Positions 27,645 to 35,070 of a DNA stretch of 64,000 bases are shown one piece after another (position 1 is the first letter of the stretch; each line of letters starts with the position of its first letter). Position numbers and translations under genes: made by a program. Location: the NCBI GenBank assembly GCA_016871855.1, contig VHBQ01000005.1:1-64000 (forward strand). Direction: 5' to 3'. The stretch comes from Gemmatimonadota bacterium. GTDB taxonomy: Bacteria; Gemmatimonadota; Gemmatimonadetes; Gemmatimonadales; Gemmatimonadaceae. The notes beneath the pieces are model-generated. The model was not told the origin of the DNA. It saw only the letters and a program-made list of their open reading frames with translations, and did not search any database.

Positions 27645-28616
27645 GTGCTAGATCTTTCGAAGATTCACTCCGGCTCCCGCATCCAGCACGAGTTGCTGGT
27701 TCTCGACCGCGCCGACAAGGAAACCCGCGACGGCAAGCCGTTCGCCCGCCTGACCCTGGGTAACGCCACCGGACGCATCGAGACGGCGCCCATTTGGTCG
27801 GAGCAGCTGTCGTGGGTGGCTGGCGCCGAGCGCGGCAAGGTCGTGCAGGCGATTGGGACGGTCGGCGAGTACCAAGGCAAGCGCCAGCTCACGCTCTCCG
27901 CGCCACTGCGCGTCCTTCCGGCGTCGGCCGCCAGCGCTGAGCAGTTCCTCCCGCGCATCGCGCGCAAGACCGAGGAGCTCTGGGCGTGGATTGACCAGCA
28001 GCGCTCGGCGCTCGCGTCAAAGCAGCTTCGCCTCGCCCTCGACCTGTTCTTCGCCGACGACGTCTTCCGCCGAGAGTTCGAGCGCGCCCCCGGTTCAACT
28101 ACCGGACACCATGCCCAGGTTGGCGGCCTGCTGCTGCACAGCGTCGAGGTGGCCACCATCGCGCAGGGGATCGCGCGTACCATGCGCGCGAACGTCGAAC
28201 TCGTCACCGTCGCCGCCCTGCTCCACGACATCGGCAAGGTGGAGTCGTACAGCATCAGTGCCGCAGGATTCGGCCACACCACCGCCGGGCATCTGCTGGG
28301 ACACATCGTGCTCGGCACGATGATGCTCGATCGCCGCCTGCGCACGCTTCCTGCTGGCACGTTGACCGCTGAACAGGAACTCGAACTGCAGCACTTCATC
28401 CAGTCGCATCACGGCTCGATCGAGTTCGGCGCGGCCGTGCCACCGATGACGCTCGAGGCGGAGATTCTCCACTGGGCCGATCAGGCCTCGGCCAAGGCCG
28501 CCGACGTCACCGATACACTCGCCAACGACGAGCACTTCGGCGACGACGCTTTCACGCTCAAGCGCCCATGGCCCGTGCAGAAGCGGCTGTGGCGCCGTCC
28601 GCACGGGTGGGAGTGA
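27645..28616 (+). CDS. YhaM-like 3'-5' exonuclease (OB-fold plus HD domain)
   Basis: A 323-residue protein. Residues 1-95 form an OB-fold nucleic-acid-binding domain (DGKPFARLTLGNATGRIE, VVQAIGTVGEYQGKRQLTLS). A helical linker follows, then an HD domain with TTGHHAQVGGLLLHSVEVATIA, ALLHDIGK and a distal LQHFIQSHHG and HWADQASAK, which supply the metal-binding histidines and aspartates. This domain order and length match YhaM-type exoribonucleases; hydrolysis of RNA or ssDNA 3' ends is the expected role. The GTG start is preceded by the heptamer repeat, not by a clear SD. The stop overlaps the next gene's start (GTGA). Confidence 0.85.
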   Translation: MLDLSKIHSGSRIQHELLVLDRADKETRDGKPFARLTLGNATGRIETAPIWSEQLSWVAGAERGKVVQAIGTVGEYQGKRQLTLSAPLRVLPASAASAEQFLPRIARKTEELWAWIDQQRSALASKQLRLALDLFFADDVFRREFERAPGSTTGHHAQVGGLLLHSVEVATIAQGIARTMRANVELVTVAALLHDIGKVESYSISAAGFGHTTAGHLLGHIVLGTMMLDRRLRTLPAGTLTAEQELELQHFIQSHHGSIEFGAAVPPMTLEAEILHWADQASAKAADVTDTLANDEHFGDDAFTLKRPWPVQKRLWRRPHGWE

Positions 28617-29863
28617 GCGGCCCAGCCGCTGCGGCTCCGGCATTGGGCGCGCCGGCCACCGTTGACCCTGACACGCATCCGGGGCGGTGGCGGGCGCTCG
28701 CGCTCGTGTCGGTCGCCGTGCTGCTTGGGATGTCGCTGTGGTTCGTCGGCAGCGCCGTTGCGCCGCAGCTGCAACAGCGATGGTCGCTTGATGGCGCCGG
28801 TGTGGCTTGGCTCACCATCGCCGTGCAACTCGGCTTCGTGGCCGGCACCGCGATTGCCGCCGTGCTGAACCTGGCCGACGTCATTCCGGCCCGCACGCTC
28901 TTCGCCGCCTCGGCGCTGTCTGGCGCCGTGGTCAACGGCGGACTGGTGTTCGCCGATTCACTGACACCGGCGCTCGTTTCACGTTTCCTCGCTGGCGCGT
29001 GCCTGGCGGGCGTCTATCCGCCGGCAATGAAGATGACGAGCACCTGGTTCCGTCAGCGGCGCGGACTTGCCGTGGGCACGGTCGTCGGCGCGTTGACCGT
29101 CGGCAAGGCGGGGCCATATCTCATCGGCGCGCTTCCGGCTGCGACGGTCACCGGACTTGTCGCGCTCAGCTCGCTCAGCGCTGTGGCGGCCGCCGGCCTC
29201 GTCTGGTTCTGGTACGCCGACGGTCCGTATGCCTTCCCTGCCCGCCCGTTCTCTTGGTCACTGGTGGCCAGCGTCGTGCGCGAACCGAGGTACCGCCAAG
29301 CGACGGGTGGGTATCTCGGGCACATGACCGAGCTCTATGCGTACTGGACCTGGATCCCCGCCTTCGTCGCCGCCAGCATCGCGGCGGACGCGCACGCGAT
29401 TGCGCCGGCGCTGACGCGAACTTCCGCGATCATCGGGTTCGCCATCATCGCCGTGGGCGGCGCCGGATGCGTCTGGGGCGGCGCGGTCGCCGACCGCATC
29501 GGGCGGGCGCGGTTGGTGACCCTCGCGATGGCGGTGAGCGGCGCCTGCTGCGCCTTGATCGGCCTGCTCTTCGGCCACTCGCTCTGGCTGCTGACGCCCG
29601 TCGCTCTCGTCTGGGGCTTCTTCATCATCGCCGACAGCGCGCAGTTCAGCGTGCTCGTCACCGAGAGCGTCCCCCCGCACGCAGTGGGCACGGCGCTCAC
29701 CCTGCAGGTGTCGCTCGGCTTCTTGCTCACCACGCTCACCATTCAGGTGGTGCCGTTGATCGTGCGCGCCGCAGGGTGGCCGTGGGCGTTCGCGTTCCTC
29801 GCGGTCGGGCCGATGCTGGGGATCTGGAGCATCCGGCGGTTGTCGCGCGTAGAACTTCTGTAG
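28613..29863 (+). CDS. major facilitator superfamily transporter
   Basis: A 416-residue protein with about 12 spans. The loop between helices 2 and 3 (LNLADVIPARTLF) and STWFRQRRGLAVGTVVGALTVGKAGPYL are MFS-like. The CynX/NimT or nitrate-porter-like subgroup is possible; the substrate is unknown. The GTG at 28613 forms a GTGA overlap with the upstream stop and is preferred; in-frame starts at 28568 and 28604 would only add a Pro/Ala-rich tail. The overlap implies cotranslation with the YhaM-like gene, although the functions look unrelated. Confidence 0.82.
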   Translation: MSGPAAAAPALGAPATVDPDTHPGRWRALALVSVAVLLGMSLWFVGSAVAPQLQQRWSLDGAGVAWLTIAVQLGFVAGTAIAAVLNLADVIPARTLFAASALSGAVVNGGLVFADSLTPALVSRFLAGACLAGVYPPAMKMTSTWFRQRRGLAVGTVVGALTVGKAGPYLIGALPAATVTGLVALSSLSAVAAAGLVWFWYADGPYAFPARPFSWSLVASVVREPRYRQATGGYLGHMTELYAYWTWIPAFVAASIAADAHAIAPALTRTSAIIGFAIIAVGGAGCVWGGAVADRIGRARLVTLAMAVSGACCALIGLLFGHSLWLLTPVALVWGFFIIADSAQFSVLVTESVPPHAVGTALTLQVSLGFLLTTLTIQVVPLIVRAAGWPWAFAFLAVGPMLGIWSIRRLSRVELL

Positions 29864-29958
29864 CCCGCGCACCGGAGCGGCCAGGGGCCGAGGCCGGGCC
29901 GAGGCTGAACGGCTAAATTGCGATAGCCCCCTCGGCGGGACTCTGACCAGAAGGGTAT

Positions 29959-31479
29959 ATGACCGTCATCAAACAGGACGACTTCATCCAGAGCATTCAC
30001 GACGCTCTGCAGCACATCTCCTACTACCACCCGGTCGACTACATCAAGGCGCTTGGCGAGGCCTATCAGCTCGAGCAGGGACCGGCGGCGAAGGATGCCA
30101 TCGCGCAAATCCTCACGAACTCGAAGATGTGCGCCGAGGGACATCGCCCTATCTGCCAGGATACCGGCATTGTGGTGGTGTACCTCAAGGTCGGCATGAA
30201 CGTGCGCTGGGATGGCACGATGTCGGTCACTGATATGGTCAACGAGGGCGTGCGGCGCGCCTATCTGCAGCCCGACAACGTCCTGCGCGCCTCCATCGTC
30301 GCCGACCCGGCCTTCACACGGAAGAACACGCGCGACAACACGCCGGCCGTTGTGCACTACGAGATCGTCCCCGGCGACACCGTTGAAGTGAAGGTCGCCG
30401 CCAAGGGCGGCGGCTCCGAGAACAAGAGCAAGTTTGCCATGCTCAACCCCAGCGACTCCATCGTGGATTGGGTGATCAAGACCGTCCCGACGATGGGCGC
30501 CGGCTGGTGCCCGCCGGGAATCATTGGCATCGGCATCGGCGGCTCTGCCGAGAAGGCGATGCTGATGGCCAAGGAATCGCTGATGGACCACATCGACATG
30601 GTCCAGCTCAAGGCGCGCGGCCCCAAGACCAAGATCGAGGAGCTGCGCATCGAGCTCTTCGACAAGATCAACGCGCTGGGCATCGGCGCGCAGGGACTTG
30701 GCGGGCTGTCGACGGTGCTCGACGTGAAGATTTGCGACTACCCCACGCACGCGGCGTCGAAGCCCGTGGCGATGATTCCCAATTGCGCCGCCACGCGGCA
30801 CGCGCACTTCACGCTCGATGGATCGGGCGTGGCGCAGCTGCCGATCCCCAAGCTCAGCGAGTGGCCGAACGTCACTTGGGCCCCCGACTCGAACGCCAAG
30901 TCGGTGAACCTCGACACGCTCACCCCCGCGGAGGTCCAGACATGGAAGGCGGGTGATCGCATTCTGCTCAACGGCAAGCTGCTGACGGGACGGGATGCCG
31001 CGCACAAGAAGATCGCCGACCTGTTCGCTGCGGGTGAACCGCTTCCCGAAGGCGTGGATTTCACGAATCGCGTCATCTACTACGTCGGGCCAGTGGATCC
31101 TGTGCGCGATGAGGTGGTCGGTCCGGCCGGCCCCACCACAGCCACGCGCATGGACAAGTTCACCGAGATGATGCTCGCGAAGACCGGGCTGATAGGGATG
31201 ATCGGCAAGTCGGAGCGCGGTCCGGTGGGCCTCGAGGCCATCCGGAAGCACAAGGCCGTCTACCTGATGGCCGTCGGCGGCGCGGCGTACCTCGTGTCGA
31301 AGGCGATCCGCAAGTCGCGTGTGGTGGCCTTCAAGGAACTCGGAATGGAGGCCATCTACGAGTTCGAGGTCCAAGACATGCCGGTGACGGTGGCCGTGGA
31401 CAGCACGGGCGACAACGTGCATGAGACGGGCCCCAAGGAGTGGCAGGAGAAGATCCGGAGGCTCCCGGTTCTCGCCTGA
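29959..31479 (+). CDS. class I (iron-sulfur) fumarate hydratase
   Basis: A 506-residue TCA-cycle enzyme interconverting fumarate and malate. It is the heat-labile [4Fe-4S] type. The cluster cysteines are visible in GHRPICQDTG, GAGWCPPGIIGIGIGG and AMIPNCAATRH, and the C-terminal beta domain carries GPTTATRMDKFTEMML, MIGKSERGP, HKAVYLMAVGGAAYLVS and VAVDSTG. It is a single-chain fusion of the alpha and beta parts, as in FumA/FumB. The ATG at 29959 has AGAAGGG just upstream. A strong terminator follows; it is monocistronic. Confidence 0.94.
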   Translation: MTVIKQDDFIQSIHDALQHISYYHPVDYIKALGEAYQLEQGPAAKDAIAQILTNSKMCAEGHRPICQDTGIVVVYLKVGMNVRWDGTMSVTDMVNEGVRRAYLQPDNVLRASIVADPAFTRKNTRDNTPAVVHYEIVPGDTVEVKVAAKGGGSENKSKFAMLNPSDSIVDWVIKTVPTMGAGWCPPGIIGIGIGGSAEKAMLMAKESLMDHIDMVQLKARGPKTKIEELRIELFDKINALGIGAQGLGGLSTVLDVKICDYPTHAASKPVAMIPNCAATRHAHFTLDGSGVAQLPIPKLSEWPNVTWAPDSNAKSVNLDTLTPAEVQTWKAGDRILLNGKLLTGRDAAHKKIADLFAAGEPLPEGVDFTNRVIYYVGPVDPVRDEVVGPAGPTTATRMDKFTEMMLAKTGLIGMIGKSERGPVGLEAIRKHKAVYLMAVGGAAYLVSKAIRKSRVVAFKELGMEAIYEFEVQDMPVTVAVDSTGDNVHETGPKEWQEKIRRLPVLA

Positions 31480-31506
31480 GCCTGGGCTGGCAGTCCTTGC
31501 ACATCG

Positions 31507-31537
31507 GCGGCGCCGGCCTTTAGGCCGGCGCCGCTTT
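31507..31537 (+). terminator. terminator after fumarase
   Basis: Thirteen-base perfect arms (GCGGCGCCGGCCT, 31507-31519, and AGGCCGGCGCCGC, 31522-31534), followed by TTTAAG. It starts 27 bases after the stop. Confidence 0.88.
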
Positions 31538-31685
31538 AAGTCTCTATCCTACAACGAGTTGCGAAGCTCTGTGCTGTCCAGTTTGGGAACGGCAAGGGGG
31601 GCTTCCATTGGTGATTACATTTCTCGGAAAGCTGGTGAAGACCCCCCGCGCAGGCTGGCATTCCCGATTGTCCCTCGGAGTTGTA

Positions 31686-31895
31686 ATGCGTAAGCCCCGT
31701 CCGAACTCGTTCAACCCGGCGCAGGCGCTCAACCTGATCGCCAACGACCGCAACGGCCACCCACTCAGCTGCCCGTCCTGCTCAGGCGACATCGAGCGCG
31801 ATCCGGCCCAGATTCCTCCGCCGCCGCGCTGCCACGTTACCCTGAAGTGCACCAACTGCGGGCGCTTCGCCCGGTACATCGCCGGCGCGGCCTAA
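31686..31895 (+). CDS. 69-residue zinc-ribbon protein
   Basis: The ATG at 31686 has GGAG six bases upstream. The protein begins basic ([19 protein letters not shown]) and carries CPSC near residues 30-33 and CTNC near 56-59, a single zinc ribbon, ending [11 protein letters not shown]. The 146 bases before it, after the fumarase terminator, presumably hold its promoter but show no clear box. The next gene is a cold-shock protein 145 bases downstream on the same strand. I do not recognise the family; a role in nucleic-acid binding is an inference from its size and ribbon. Confidence 0.65.
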   Translation: MRKPRPNSFNPAQALNLIANDRNGHPLSCPSCSGDIERDPAQIPPPPRCHVTLKCTNCGRFARYIAGAA

Positions 31896-32040
31896 TCCCC
31901 GGCACGGACCGCCGGAAGGCCCAGTTCCATCCGGCGCGTCCGCCCATTACCAATACGCGGTCACAATGACGATCCCGCCGGCATGTGCCGCGCGGGAGCC
32001 GCGATTCATCGTTTGCCCCCTGGGGGGAGAGGTCAGTTTC

Positions 32041-32247
32041 ATGGCACGCATCACGGGCACCGTGAAGTGGTTCAACGACGCGAAGGGCTTCGGCTTCATC
32101 TCGCGTGAAGGTGGTCCGGACGTCTTCGTCCATTACAGCGCCATCAGCGCAGGCGGCTTCAAGTCGCTTGCCGAAGGGGACCAGGTGGAGTTTGAGATCG
32201 TGCAGGGCCAGAAGGGCCCGCAGGCGAACGAAGTCATCAAGCTCTAA
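32041..32247 (+). CDS. cold-shock domain protein (CspA family)
   Basis: A 68-residue, single cold-shock domain covering the whole protein. RNP1 (KGFGFI) and RNP2 (VFVHYSAI) are both present, as is the usual TGTVKWFND start. These proteins bind single-stranded RNA/DNA and melt RNA structure. The ATG at 32041 is chosen because the domain starts there and GAGAGG is nearby; an upstream in-frame ATG at 31966 would add 25 residues not found in the family. A terminator follows at 32269. A second csp gene is at 47432-47644. Confidence 0.95.
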   Translation: MARITGTVKWFNDAKGFGFISREGGPDVFVHYSAISAGGFKSLAEGDQVEFEIVQGQKGPQANEVIKL

Positions 32248-32268
32248 CAACCATCCGGTCGTTCACAG

Positions 32269-32297
32269 AAGGCCCCGGCCCAATCGGCCGGGGCCTT
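32269..32297 (+). terminator. terminator of the first csp gene
   Basis: AAGGCCCCGGCC (32269-32280) and GGCCGGGGCCTT (32286-32297) are perfect 12-base arms with a CAATC loop, followed by TCGTTTGGTTGTT. It begins 21 bases after the csp stop. Confidence 0.88.
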
Positions 32298-32331
32298 TCG
32301 TTTGGTTGTTCGCTTTCGGGACTGAACAACA

Positions 32332-32479
32332 TCCACCACAAAGTCACGAAGGGCACGAAGGTCCACGAAGAACCTCTGGGGTTAACGACGGTGCGCCACG
32401 CAGGATCTTGCGTGGCGCACCGTTTTCATTCCAAGCCCTTCTTTGTGCAACTTCGTGCCCTTCGTGACTTTGTGGTGGA
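32332..32479. repeat. nested palindromic element, copy 1
   Basis: Outer arms of 29 bases are perfectly complementary (32332-32360 and 32451-32479; they carry AAGTCACGAAGGGCACGAAG). They continue inward imperfectly (CACGAAGAAC against TTCTTTGTG). At the centre is a second perfect hairpin with 15-base arms (32388-32402 and 32409-32423, core GGTGCGCCACGCA) and a six-base loop. It lies between a csp gene (+) and a small minus-strand gene, which ends 16 bases beyond. The core is shared with copies at 46670 and 61760. Confidence 0.93.
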
Positions 32480-32495
32480 AGTTACCGACCAGTAC

Positions 32496-32819
32496 TCACG
32501 CCGAAAGCGGCAGCTCCGTTTGCTGCGTCGACCGCTGGGAACGCCGCCGGGGCGCGGCCACGCGCGGAACGACGGATGCATCGGCCGCGGCACCGCCCAG
32601 CGGCGCCTCGTTCAGCAGTCGCGCCGTCTGGTCCCGGAACCGGAGGGTGGCGAATGGCACCGCGTGCCGACCCGTCTTCTGCGCGAGGAACCGCCGCGCC
32701 TCGCCGAGTACGTCGGCCGGGAGGAGCCGGGCGAGCGGGTGCCCGTCAATGAGATGGCCCAGTCGTGGCAGGTCCCGCGCGGTCATCGCGTCACACAAGG
32801 AGTCCAGGTACGTCAGCAT
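32496..32819 (-). CDS. 107-residue protein, unknown function
   Basis: The ATG at 32819 has GGAGG five bases upstream, which decides the start; a longer frame from a GTG at 32849 would include the SD. The N-terminal half looks helical and folded (MLTYLDSLCDAMTARDLPRL, VLGEARRFLAQKTGRHA), while the last 30 residues are basic/Ser/Gln-rich and probably disordered, ending TQQTELPLSA. No catalytic motif is recognised. Its promoter region shares the word ATTAGTTGC with the promoter of the neighbouring NrtR-like regulator, so it is a candidate target of that regulator. Confidence 0.6.
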   Translation of the reverse strand: MLTYLDSLCDAMTARDLPRLGHLIDGHPLARLLPADVLGEARRFLAQKTGRHAVPFATLRFRDQTARLLNEAPLGGAAADASVVPRVAAPRRRSQRSTQQTELPLSA

Positions 32820-32852
32820 CGCTGCCTCCGTTTTGATCCTTAGACACACTCT

Positions 32853-32861
32853 GCAACTAAT
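32853..32861 (-). promoter_or_regulatory. candidate regulator half-site ATTAGTTGC
   Basis: ATTAGTTGC (minus strand) lies 34 bases upstream of the 107-residue gene. The same nine bases occur at 33625-33633 inside the NrtR-like gene's promoter, at the same distance from the presumed -10 region. Confidence 0.4.
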
Positions 32862-32942
32862 ACGTTTACCCGCGATCCACCGTTTGGTGTCACCGTGGTG
32901 TTGCGGTTGGGTACCGAATGCCGCGCCGGCGTCCGACGCGCC

Positions 32943-33599
32943 TTACCGCCCCAGCAGGTCGAACCGCACGCTCCGGTGCCCGGCGTGTCGCCGCCGCGGC
33001 GCGTACCGGAACAACTGCGCCGGCCGCCCGCGCCCCTCCGACCGCCAGTCGTCCGTAGGCGCCACCAGATAGGCCGCCTGCAACGCCCGACGGAAGCTGG
33101 CTTTGTGCAGCCGGCGCCCCAGCAGGAGTTCATACACCTGCTGCAACTCGCTCAGCGTGAACACCGACGGCAGGAGCCGGAACGCCACCGGCGCGGCGTC
33201 CATGTGCAGTCGCAGGGTGGTCAGCGCCGACTCGGCCATCGCCTTCTGCCGCGGCGCCAATGACGGAAGCGCTTGGACCGGGTGCCACGCCATGCCCCGC
33301 GGGGCCTCGACAGCGGGACCCACCACGCCGACGAATGGCACGGACAGCGGCGCATCGCCGGGATGCCGCTTTGCAGCCATCACCGTTCCCTGTGCCATCC
33401 AAGCCGCTGGCTGACCGGACGCGTGGCGCGCGAGCTCGCGCGCCACCGCCTCGGGATCATCCTCCGCCCCGCACCTTGCAAAGGGCAGCGCCTGCGCCGA
33501 GGTGGTTGTCACCAGGACATGCAGTCGGCCGCCGCGTACGGCGCACAGCACGAGATCGATGGATGCAGCGCCCGAACGGCGCGATTTGGCGGCACTCAT
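32943..33599 (-). CDS. nrtR: NrtR-type transcription regulator (Nudix-like domain plus winged helix)
   Basis: A 218-residue protein from the ATG at 33599 (a TTG at 33611 is also possible). The C-terminal winged helix is typical of NrtR: FTLSELQQVYELLLGRRLHKASFRRAL-type helices (here about residues 145-175) followed by GRGRPAQLFRYAP. The N-terminal half has the Nudix-like strand pattern (IDLVLCAVRGGRLHVLV, VPFVGVVG) but no recognisable Nudix box, so it is probably a ligand sensor rather than a hydrolase. Known NrtR proteins respond to ADP-ribose and control NAD genes; none are nearby. The promoter at 33610-33638 contains a shared motif, which suggests autoregulation. Confidence 0.7.
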   Translation of the reverse strand: MSAAKSRRSGAASIDLVLCAVRGGRLHVLVTTTSAQALPFARCGAEDDPEAVARELARHASGQPAAWMAQGTVMAAKRHPGDAPLSVPFVGVVGPAVEAPRGMAWHPVQALPSLAPRQKAMAESALTTLRLHMDAAPVAFRLLPSVFTLSELQQVYELLLGRRLHKASFRRALQAAYLVAPTDDWRSEGRGRPAQLFRYAPRRRHAGHRSVRFDLLGR

Positions 33600-33609
33600 G
33601 ACGCGGGCC

Positions 33610-33638
33610 AATAAGTAACATCACGCAACTAATGTCAA
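33610..33638 (-). promoter_or_regulatory. promoter of the NrtR-like gene with embedded motif
   Basis: On the minus strand TTGACA (33638-33633) and CTTATT (33615-33610) are 17 bases apart. The predicted transcript would begin only a few bases before the ATG at 33599, so it may be leaderless. The spacer holds ATTAGTTGC, and TGACAT/ATGTTA form an imperfect inverted repeat around it. Confidence 0.55.
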
Positions 33639-33683
33639 CAGGTGCCACGATGGCGGGCGGTCCTGCCGCCCCGCACGTCACGC

Positions 33684-33962
33684 TCAGTACGTGATCTGCC
33701 CCTGCTTCGTCGTGTCCACGTCGTCCTGACGGCCGGCCTTGAACAGGAAAGCTTCCATGTTGCGCGTCAGGAATTGCCGGGCCTGCGGATCCATCACATC
33801 GAGCCCGTAGTGGTTGATCAGCATCGTCTGCTGCTTCTTCCACAGCTCCCAGCAGTCAGGGCACGTCCCCTCGAGAATGCGCGCGCCCATGGCGCCGGGA
33901 AACGGCGGCCGCTCGAAGCCGTCCTTTTGCTGGCCGCACCGTGCACAGGTGATTGTGGGCAT
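33684..33962 (-). CDS. YggX-like Fe(II)-trafficking family protein
   Basis: A 92-residue protein from the ATG at 33962, which has GGAG six bases upstream. The C-terminal two thirds match YggX: PGAMGARI, then WELWKKQQTMLINHYGLDVMDPQARQFL-type sequence (seen near residues 38-65) and NMEAFLF. Unlike E. coli YggX, which has a single cysteine near its N-terminus, this one carries CARC (near residues 6-9) and CPDC (near 34-37), a likely zinc or iron ribbon. The family is linked to protection of iron-sulfur proteins from oxidation. It is flanked by unrelated minus-strand genes. Confidence 0.85.
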   Translation of the reverse strand: MPTITCARCGQQKDGFERPPFPGAMGARILEGTCPDCWELWKKQQTMLINHYGLDVMDPQARQFLTRNMEAFLFKAGRQDDVDTTKQGQITY

Positions 33963-34158
33963 CGTGGTCTCCGTCGCGGATTCGGACCCGCCCAGCGACA
34001 AGTCGCCGCTGGCGCAGATGTCCGTAATTTACTGGCGCGTGCCGTGCTGTGGTATCCGCGGGCACCGAGATCTCACCCGACGCCCTGTCCGTTGCTTCCC
34101 CACAGCGAGAGCACGTGACCACGCGCCGACGACTCGCCTCTCGCCTGTAGACCGAGGG

Positions 34159-35070
34159 CTAACCGCCCGCCACAGCCGCCGGCACCCGATCCTCCAGCCA
34201 CGCCACCGCGGCCGCCGCCAACTCCCGATGGCCGTAGTCCACGGTGATCACGTGCCCATTGCCGGTGGTCCACTGGATGCCCTTGTCGCGGGAGCCGAGC
34301 GTGTCGAAGGCATCCTGAGCCTCCTCGGGAGGAATGCGATAGTCATCGCCTGACTGCGCAATCCACACCGGCTGGTGCACGGCGGGCAGCGCGGCGAAGG
34401 CGCGCGTCGCGATGCGTTGCACCTCGCGAAGCAGCCGCGGCGTCGAGCAGCCATACGCGATGAAGGCCGCGCGCGCCCCCGGGTCACGGATGGAACGCGT
34501 GGTCGCGCCCCCGGTGAGGTACTTCGCCCCCACGGTGAGCAACGGCCAGGCCGTCGCCATCAGCGTCAGCCGCCAGTGCTGGACGAGGAAGGGAGAGAAG
34601 AGCACGGCCGCGCGCACGGTGCTTTGCTCGGCCGCGACGATCATCGCGAGCGCACCGCCGAGCGACAGACCACCCACGGCCACGCGCCGGTGCCGCGCGA
34701 GCGCCTCCCCAACGGCTTCGCGCGCGGCGGCAATCCAATCGTCGGCGCGTGCCGCGGCAAAGTCGGCCAGGGACCGCCCGTGTCCGGGAAGCAGTGGCAC
34801 GTAGACCGTCCACCCCGCTTGCTGGAGCGCCGTCGCCACCGCGCGCATTGTATGCGGCGAGTCGTTGTATCCGTGAAACAGCACGACGGCGCGATCGCCG
34901 GTGCCCGGCAGCATGAACGCCTCGGCGCCAATGATAACGCCATCTGGGCCGCGTCGAGTCGAGTAGCGCGCCTCCAACTGGCGCTCAACCAGGCGCGCGC
35001 GCCACGACCGGTAGGCGGCGCCAACCGCCCCGAACACCAGGACAGCAAGGCCGGTCGCGACCGGCCACAT
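34159..35070 (-). CDS. alpha/beta hydrolase, membrane-anchored
   Basis: A 303-residue protein. The start is the ATG at 35070, which forms TGATG with the stop of the upstream gene. An N-terminal span (about residues 2-20, PVATGLAVLVFGAVGAAY) is followed by an alpha/beta-hydrolase fold: AVVLFHGYNDSP (oxyanion region), the nucleophile elbow GLSLGG, SGDDYRIPPEEA (acid) and GNGHVI (histidine). A lysophospholipase/esterase-like role is likely, with unknown substrate. It is translationally coupled to the adenylyltransferase gene. Confidence 0.8.
   Translation of the reverse strand: MWPVATGLAVLVFGAVGAAYRSWRARLVERQLEARYSTRRGPDGVIIGAEAFMLPGTGDRAVVLFHGYNDSPHTMRAVATALQQAGWTVYVPLLPGHGRSLADFAAARADDWIAAAREAVGEALARHRRVAVGGLSLGGALAMIVAAEQSTVRAAVLFSPFLVQHWRLTLMATAWPLLTVGAKYLTGGATTRSIRDPGARAAFIAYGCSTPRLLREVQRIATRAFAALPAVHQPVWIAQSGDDYRIPPEEAQDAFDTLGSRDKGIQWTTGNGHVITVDYGHRELAAAAVAWLEDRVPAAVAGG

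Noticed and set aside
32332-32479. Palindrome copy 1 as a simple terminator
   Set aside because: It could terminate transcripts, but csp already has a strong terminator at 32269-32297, and the nested structure shared with two other loci is more than a terminator needs.
33856-34122. Small frame starting VTCSRCGEATDRASG on the minus strand
   Set aside because: The first residues look like a zinc knuckle, but the second cysteine pair is missing, and the frame runs into the YggX-like gene in another frame. It could be a decayed ribbon gene; too weak to list.
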